A stretch of DNA of 64,000 bases from Saxidomus purpurata (Eukaryota > Mollusca > Bivalvia > Venerida > Veneridae): positions 33,086,997-33,150,996 of the forward strand of contig JAFMSR010000006.1 in assembly GCA_022818135.1 (NCBI GenBank). The letters run 5' to 3'. The position numbers and the translations under genes were made by a program. The notes beneath the pieces were generated by a model. The model was not told the origin of the DNA. It searched no databases and was given only the letters and a program-made list of their open reading frames with translations. Positions within the stretch are counted from its first letter, which is position 1; each line of letters starts with the position of its first letter. Positions 59,995 through 64,000 of this stretch are shown here, piece after piece.

Positions 59995-61260
59995 ACTGGC
60001 TCTCTTCTTTAACGTCCGATATCTTAATAAACATGCGAATGAAATAACTCAATATGCACACAATTAACGTTTTATGATTCAATAATATTGCCCAAATGCA
60101 AAGATATTAGAGCGTTTAAGCGAGAAATGATTGTCACGAGGCTAGAAAAGATAGTTCATGGCAGAATAATACATGTATTGCACAATGACAGAATAATTAG
60201 GAAGTAGCAACTAGCAAATGGTGGCGTATAATGCGTTTCCGTAATTTTTAAAGACCAAAAAGGTAGGTCAATAATTGAGAAAACTGCTAAACAAACAGAA
60301 CATAAAATGATGCTTTTAACATACAGAACGTATTTTGCATTATAATACATAACGTATATTATTAATTGTAAGACATATTTAAAGAACCAGGTTTTCGAGT
60401 AAATTAACGATTGTAACACATAGTTTTATATTATTCATTTCTAAACTATTCTTCAACTTAATAATCGAGAAGTGTCGGTTTACGATTACTTACTGTAAAA
60501 TATTTGCAAACGTTTACTTGATAACTAGCAACTAAACGTTAGCAAATCGCGAACGTACGACACTTAATTAACTGTAAAAATATTCGCAAACAGTTACTTT
60601 ATAACTAGCAACTAAACGTTAATTAGCAAATCGCGAACGTACGACACTTATTTAACTGTAAAAATATTCGCAAACAGTTACTTTATAACTAGCAACTAAA
60701 CGTTAATTAGCAAATCGCGACAGTACGACAGTTATCTTACTGTAAAAATATTCGCAAACAGTTACTTGATAACTAGTAACAATTGGCGGAAGTTAGCTTA
60801 ACTAGGTAAGTGATGGCAGTTCTTGGGACTCACAGACGCACATATGTACGGACGTTCTCACAGAGTGATACTTATATGGCTATGATATTGTTCTCTCCAT
60901 TGTTCTTTTAGCCACGTAAAATAATTTAAGCCTCACAACAGACTGTATGGATAGAATGTACAGTTACTTATTGTCCTCTTAGCCACGCAAGTATCTAACG
61001 TAAGCTCGGAAACGCGTATACGCCACCATCTGCTAATTGCTTCATGCTAATTATTCTGTCATTGTGCGATATTATCCTGACATGAAGCTATGTTTTCAAG
61101 ACTCGTGACAAAAGTTTTGGCGAGAAGCTTTATTTTCATTACACTGGGCGATATTATTGAATCATCGGGCGTTTATATTGTGCATATTCAGTAATTTTCT
61201 TTATTTGCATATCTAGCGTTACAGTAAAGCATCAACTTTCAGGCGTTAAAAACGCGCCTT
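59995..61260. mobile_element. Fold-back element with tandem-repeat core
   Basis: Diverged inverted arms of about 250 bp. The left arm (59995-60245) has 'ctcaatatgcac', 'gattcaataatattgccca', 'attgtcacgagg', GCACAATGACAGAATAATTA and GGTGGCGTATAATGCGTTTCC. The complements are in the right arm at 61005-61200 in reverse order. Arms may extend a little further on both sides. The centre holds the 84-bp tandem array. No coding capacity seen. Confidence 0.75.
60492..60780 (+). repeat. 84-bp tandem repeat, 3.5 copies
   Basis: Units start with ACTGTAAAAATATTCGCAAA at 60571, 60655 and 60739 (exact 84-bp spacing), with a shorter diverged first unit at 60492 (79 bp). Each has AACTAGCAACTAAACGTTA and AGCAAATCGCGA(A)CGTACGAC. 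Confidence 0.92.
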
Positions 61261-61390
61261 TCGGGATACTGTTCAGATATTTACGTTTTAATGAGAAATC
61301 ATCGTGCGATGTCAGAACAGCATTCGGAAGTGCATTACTGACACTGTTTCTTTTTAACTTCATCAATTGTTATTTCTTACTTAGTTACAG

Positions 61391-61630
61391 GCAGCCACAA
61401 ACTTTCTAACAGACAAGTTGAAACGTTATATGAAAAATGTGTGGACTATATTTGACATGTTAGCCATAGGCTTATCTGTGATAGGGATTGGTCTTCGATT
61501 CCAAGCAAAATATTTCGAGGTGGCTCGTGTCTTCCTTGCGCTGAGTTTTATCTCATTTTGCCTTCGTTTGCTGCATATACTTTCGGTACGCAAGGGACTT
61601 GGTCCAAAGCTTGTCATGATCGGTCGAATG
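61391..61630 (+). CDS. TRPM channel exon: transmembrane S3-S4 and S4-S5 linker
   Basis: A 240-nt exon between 'tttcttacttagttacag' and atg|gtaaat, phase 0 both ends. It reads AATNFLTDKLKRYMKNVW, then S3 (WTIFDMLAIGLSVIGIGLRF), a short loop, S4 (VARVFLALSFISFCLRLLHI) and the linker RKGLGPKLVMIGRM. 'W...D..ai.lf..G...R' and 'LGPK..mi..M' are diagnostic of TRPM. The S4 has few positive residues, as in other TRP channels, fitting weak voltage sensing. The preceding intron is about 11.8 kb and packed with repeats. Confidence 0.95.
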
Positions 61631-61694
61631 GTAAATATTTAGCTCAGTCTATGTGTGGTTTGTTAAAAAAGAGTCAAATTCTTTAATAGTATTT

Positions 61695-62413
61695 AAGGAT
61701 GGGAACGAATATTCGTTTAGCATATTCGAATATATTCGAATGGAAATTCGATATGTTTGATATCTAAAATGTATATGACCGAAATGATATATTGAACTAC
61801 ACATGCGTTTGAATGATATACGTTATTTGCATTCATTAATGGCCAAGTTTTGTTTTCTGTTTAGGCTGAAATTCTAAACTTAAAGAAACAACAAAAGCAA
61901 AACGTCGAGTTTCCGTTATAACCTGGTGATGAATTGATTGTTACAATTTTTTACAAGGGGATATTGTCATTACGCACACCTGACGGATATCTGTCGTGTT
62001 TCCCGACAGACTCTTAGATGGTTATAAACACGTTTCATCGACTTTTTTGGCAAACTTTCTAAAGCACGAATGCGAACAATTATCGGAACTGAACACTATT
62101 GACCAATATACATTACATAATCCGTAGATCTAGAATGTTAGCTGTGAACAAAATAATGAAAGTCTCGTAAAACATATTTTCGCGGTCGATCTTTTACTAG
62201 TTGCAGTGTTAATTTTATGTGATCGCGATTTGAAAATGATATACAATCTCAAAAACAAAAAATATACAAAAATACACTCGGCGGTTGCATAATTAATAAA
62301 TGTAAAATAACTTGCAGTCGCCTGTCTTTGCATTTACTAATTTGAATAGAAGGTGCGAGACAATGATTACACGTGTCAATTATTTTAAAATTCGAATATT
62401 CGTTACAATCCTT
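61695..62413. mobile_element. hAT-like non-autonomous element
   Basis: Inverted ends AAGGATGGGAACGAATATTCG (left) and CGAATATTCGTTACAATCCTT (right). GGGAACGAATATTCG-type ends are familiar in animal hAT-type elements. No clear 8-bp duplication is left, and no transposase was seen in the 719 bp. Confidence 0.6.
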
Positions 62414-62565
62414 AAAATCATTCAATTTAGAAAAATCACATTCCTATATAATAGAATATAAATTGACAAATCGATGTTTTACACAAATGTAAAATTATAT
62501 AATTGTACGTGATTTTGTTACTTGATACGTAAATAAATTTGGTTACATCTGATTCTGACTTGCAG

Positions 62566-62743
62566 GTTCATGATCTTAAGTCTGTTTTGGTGATATTGAT
62601 GGTATTTGTAGTATCATATGCTGTCGCCTCACATTCCATTCTGTTTCCAAACAGTCCTTTGAGATGGAACACTGCCATTGACGTCTTTAAAAAATCATAC
62701 TGGAACATATATGGAGAACTATTTCTAGAAGACATTCTCCATG
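62566..62743 (+). CDS. TRPM channel exon: S5 and pore helix/filter
   Basis: A 178-nt exon after 'gattctgacttgcag', donor atg|gtacgg, starting phase 0 and ending phase 1. It reads VHDLKSVLVILMVFVVSYAV (S5), ASHSILFPNSPLRWN and AFTRPM-like pore helix sequence around SYWNIYGELFLEDILHG. The filter region GELFLED has three acidic residues, unlike the uncharged GQIP of mammalian TRPM2/TRPM8 and closer to the GEVY-type filter of the TRPM1/3/6/7 group. High divalent permeability would be expected, but that is inference. Confidence 0.93.
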
Positions 62744-63112
62744 GTACGGTATAAAGCTGAAATACATAGCTTTGATACTTCCATAGGTAGTGCTATTGAA
62801 CTAGAAGCAGAATTTATGCTTTTGATCCATATATTCAATTACAGGATTAACAGCAGTATTTACTTATAATTGTGTAATTTAATCGTTAAATACTAGTATT
62901 TTTGCTTTTACAACTGTCTAAATTAATAATATTTTATCATCTTTTTAATGCCATTTGCAGTTCTGATACATCTCTCGGGTACTTTTATTATATCTAAATG
63001 TATGCTTATGTTCTAGATTCATATCAGATTGAGATTAGTTCTTTAGTTCTCAGTGCTGTTAGACTATTTTCTTTTGTCTGATTTGATTATCCATTTTGAA
63101 TTTCATAGAAAT

Positions 63113-63425
63113 ATTTAAAGTCCCAGGATCACATTTTCAAGTAGCAAAGGTGTCTTACTAACAGAAATTACCAAAAACATTCCTAACTTTGCTTTTTAAA
63201 CCGATAAGTTCATATTAGAAAAATAGCGCAGTATTTTTATTAATGATACTGCAAAAAATAAGAAAGGTTTTCTGGAAACTCTTCTTCTTGAGGAAACAAC
63301 TTGAATACGAAAGAAAGGCATATGTCAACAATGTTTTTGATTGAGTAGAACATGGTTCTATCATTATCCTATCAGTAAATTTATGTTACTATATCAGTAA
63401 ATTCAAAGTGCTCCTTGTACTTTAA
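63113..63425 (+). repeat. Direct repeat, right copy (partner 4516-4835)
   Basis: See 4516-4835. This copy has an extra short duplication ('tatcagtaaatttatgttactatatcagtaaattc'). It ends about 80 bp before the outer-pore exon acceptor. Confidence 0.8.
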
Positions 63426-63507
63426 AGCTTACTGTAAAGTTAGATCTATTTCAAGATTTGTTTATTTTAAACAAATTATCTTCTCAAAGAAATTATTTGC
63501 TTCTTAG

Positions 63508-63664
63508 GAGCACCCGATTGTACGAATGAAAGAGAGCTGTGGATAAATGGAACCCAACCACGTTGTCCAACATTGACAGGCCAGTGGGTTGTTCCTTCAT
63601 TATTGGCTTTTTATATGCTGCTGGCCAACATCCTACTCCTTAACCTACTTATTGCTATGTTCAG
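63508..63664 (+). CDS. TRPM channel exon: outer pore loop and S6
   Basis: A 157-nt exon between 'tgcttcttag' and cag|gtataa. It completes Gly from the previous exon and reads APDCTNERELWINGTQPRCP, then TLTGQWVVPSLLAFYML and S6 (LANILLLNLLIAMF). The two cysteines flank the loop as in TRPM2 (C...KPKC), where a disulphide stabilises the outer pore. NGT is a potential N-glycosylation site. 'NILLLNLLIAMF' is closer to the TRPM2/4/5/8 group than to TRPM7. Ends in phase 2; C-terminal exons lie beyond the window. Confidence 0.95.
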
Positions 63665-64000
63665 GTATAATTTAACATTATGAAATATATTATGAAATAT
63701 AATAAATTTGACTTTTAAAATATTTCAATATACATTTTGTATTTAAGGAACAGCCTACGATTTGGCGAACCTTTTTATGTAACTACTTAAAAAAAGTTAG
63801 AAACGTTATTTCAAATCCACCCATTAAACCTTTAAACAATTGATATGAAACGTGTTGAATATAAAACGTAAGCTTAGCTTGAAAAAAGCTTTAAAACATA
63901 CATATACTGAGTGTGAAATAACTTCACACAGTTGTTGAAAATACCAGAAGGTTGTGTCTTGCACTACACTCATGGGGTACCATTTAGATCATGGTGTTAC
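63665..64000. other. Start of next TRPM intron
   Basis: AT-rich; no exon visible before the window ends. Confidence 0.5.

Overview
This is a 64 kb piece of an AT-rich animal genome, most likely a bivalve mollusc. The evidence is large spliced introns, several clades of decayed non-LTR retrotransposons, tRNA-headed SINEs, and many arrays of about 140-160 bp monomers of the kind common in bivalve genomes. The species assignment is an inference. Three runs of exactly 500 N (3850-4349, 24166-24665, 40907-41406) are scaffold gaps, so order and orientation across them depend on scaffolding.

The only recognisable host gene is a TRPM-family cation channel on the + strand, spread over at least 52 kb. 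A SLOG/MHR1 exon lies at 10990-11161. The pre-membrane exons are at 36205-36323, 36797-36897, 41889-42114 and 42479-42547, followed by two acidic micro-exon candidates (45104-45136, 46289-46330). S1-S2 is at 49419-49547, S3-S4 at 61391-61630, S5 and pore helix at 62566-62743, and outer pore plus S6 at 63508-63664. Splice phases agree along these exons, except that one pre-S1 exon was not found and most of the cytoplasmic MHR region between 11161 and about 35011 is missing. The C-terminus lies beyond the window.

Most of the window is mobile DNA. The outstanding structure is a family of three large elements at 5187-10454 (+), 15165-18855 (-) and 27833-33364 (+). They share 26-bp terminal inverted repeats starting CAGTAGTCGGAACG, flanking TA dinucleotides, and arrays of CGTGCGTATA/CGTGTATA-like words just inside each end. 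Each carries a decayed RNase H domain of the type found in non-LTR retrotransposons, and I see no transposase in any of them. The second copy sits inside the right inverted-repeat arm of another, older element (12220-19117), giving a clear nested order. A 26-35 bp palindromic insertion occurs at two different places within the family.

Other mobile DNA: a Tx1/L1-like retrotransposon with zinc knuckles and an SGNH esterase domain but no reverse transcriptase core (19189-23450); a mariner transposase fragment (23773-24126); an APE-type non-LTR element on the - strand (37990-40554); a CR1/L2-like 3' fragment (54310-55620); a 120-bp hAT-type MITE with an 8-bp target duplication (25494-25613); a 2.4 kb TTAA element (42617-45002); a fold-back element with 84-bp tandem repeats (about 59995-61260); and a hAT-like element (61695-62413). 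A 145-bp-monomer element (35066-36204) butts directly against the splice acceptor of a TRPM exon. An unusual field of CCGTATA...TATACGG dyads fills the intron before the S1 exon (47500-48990).
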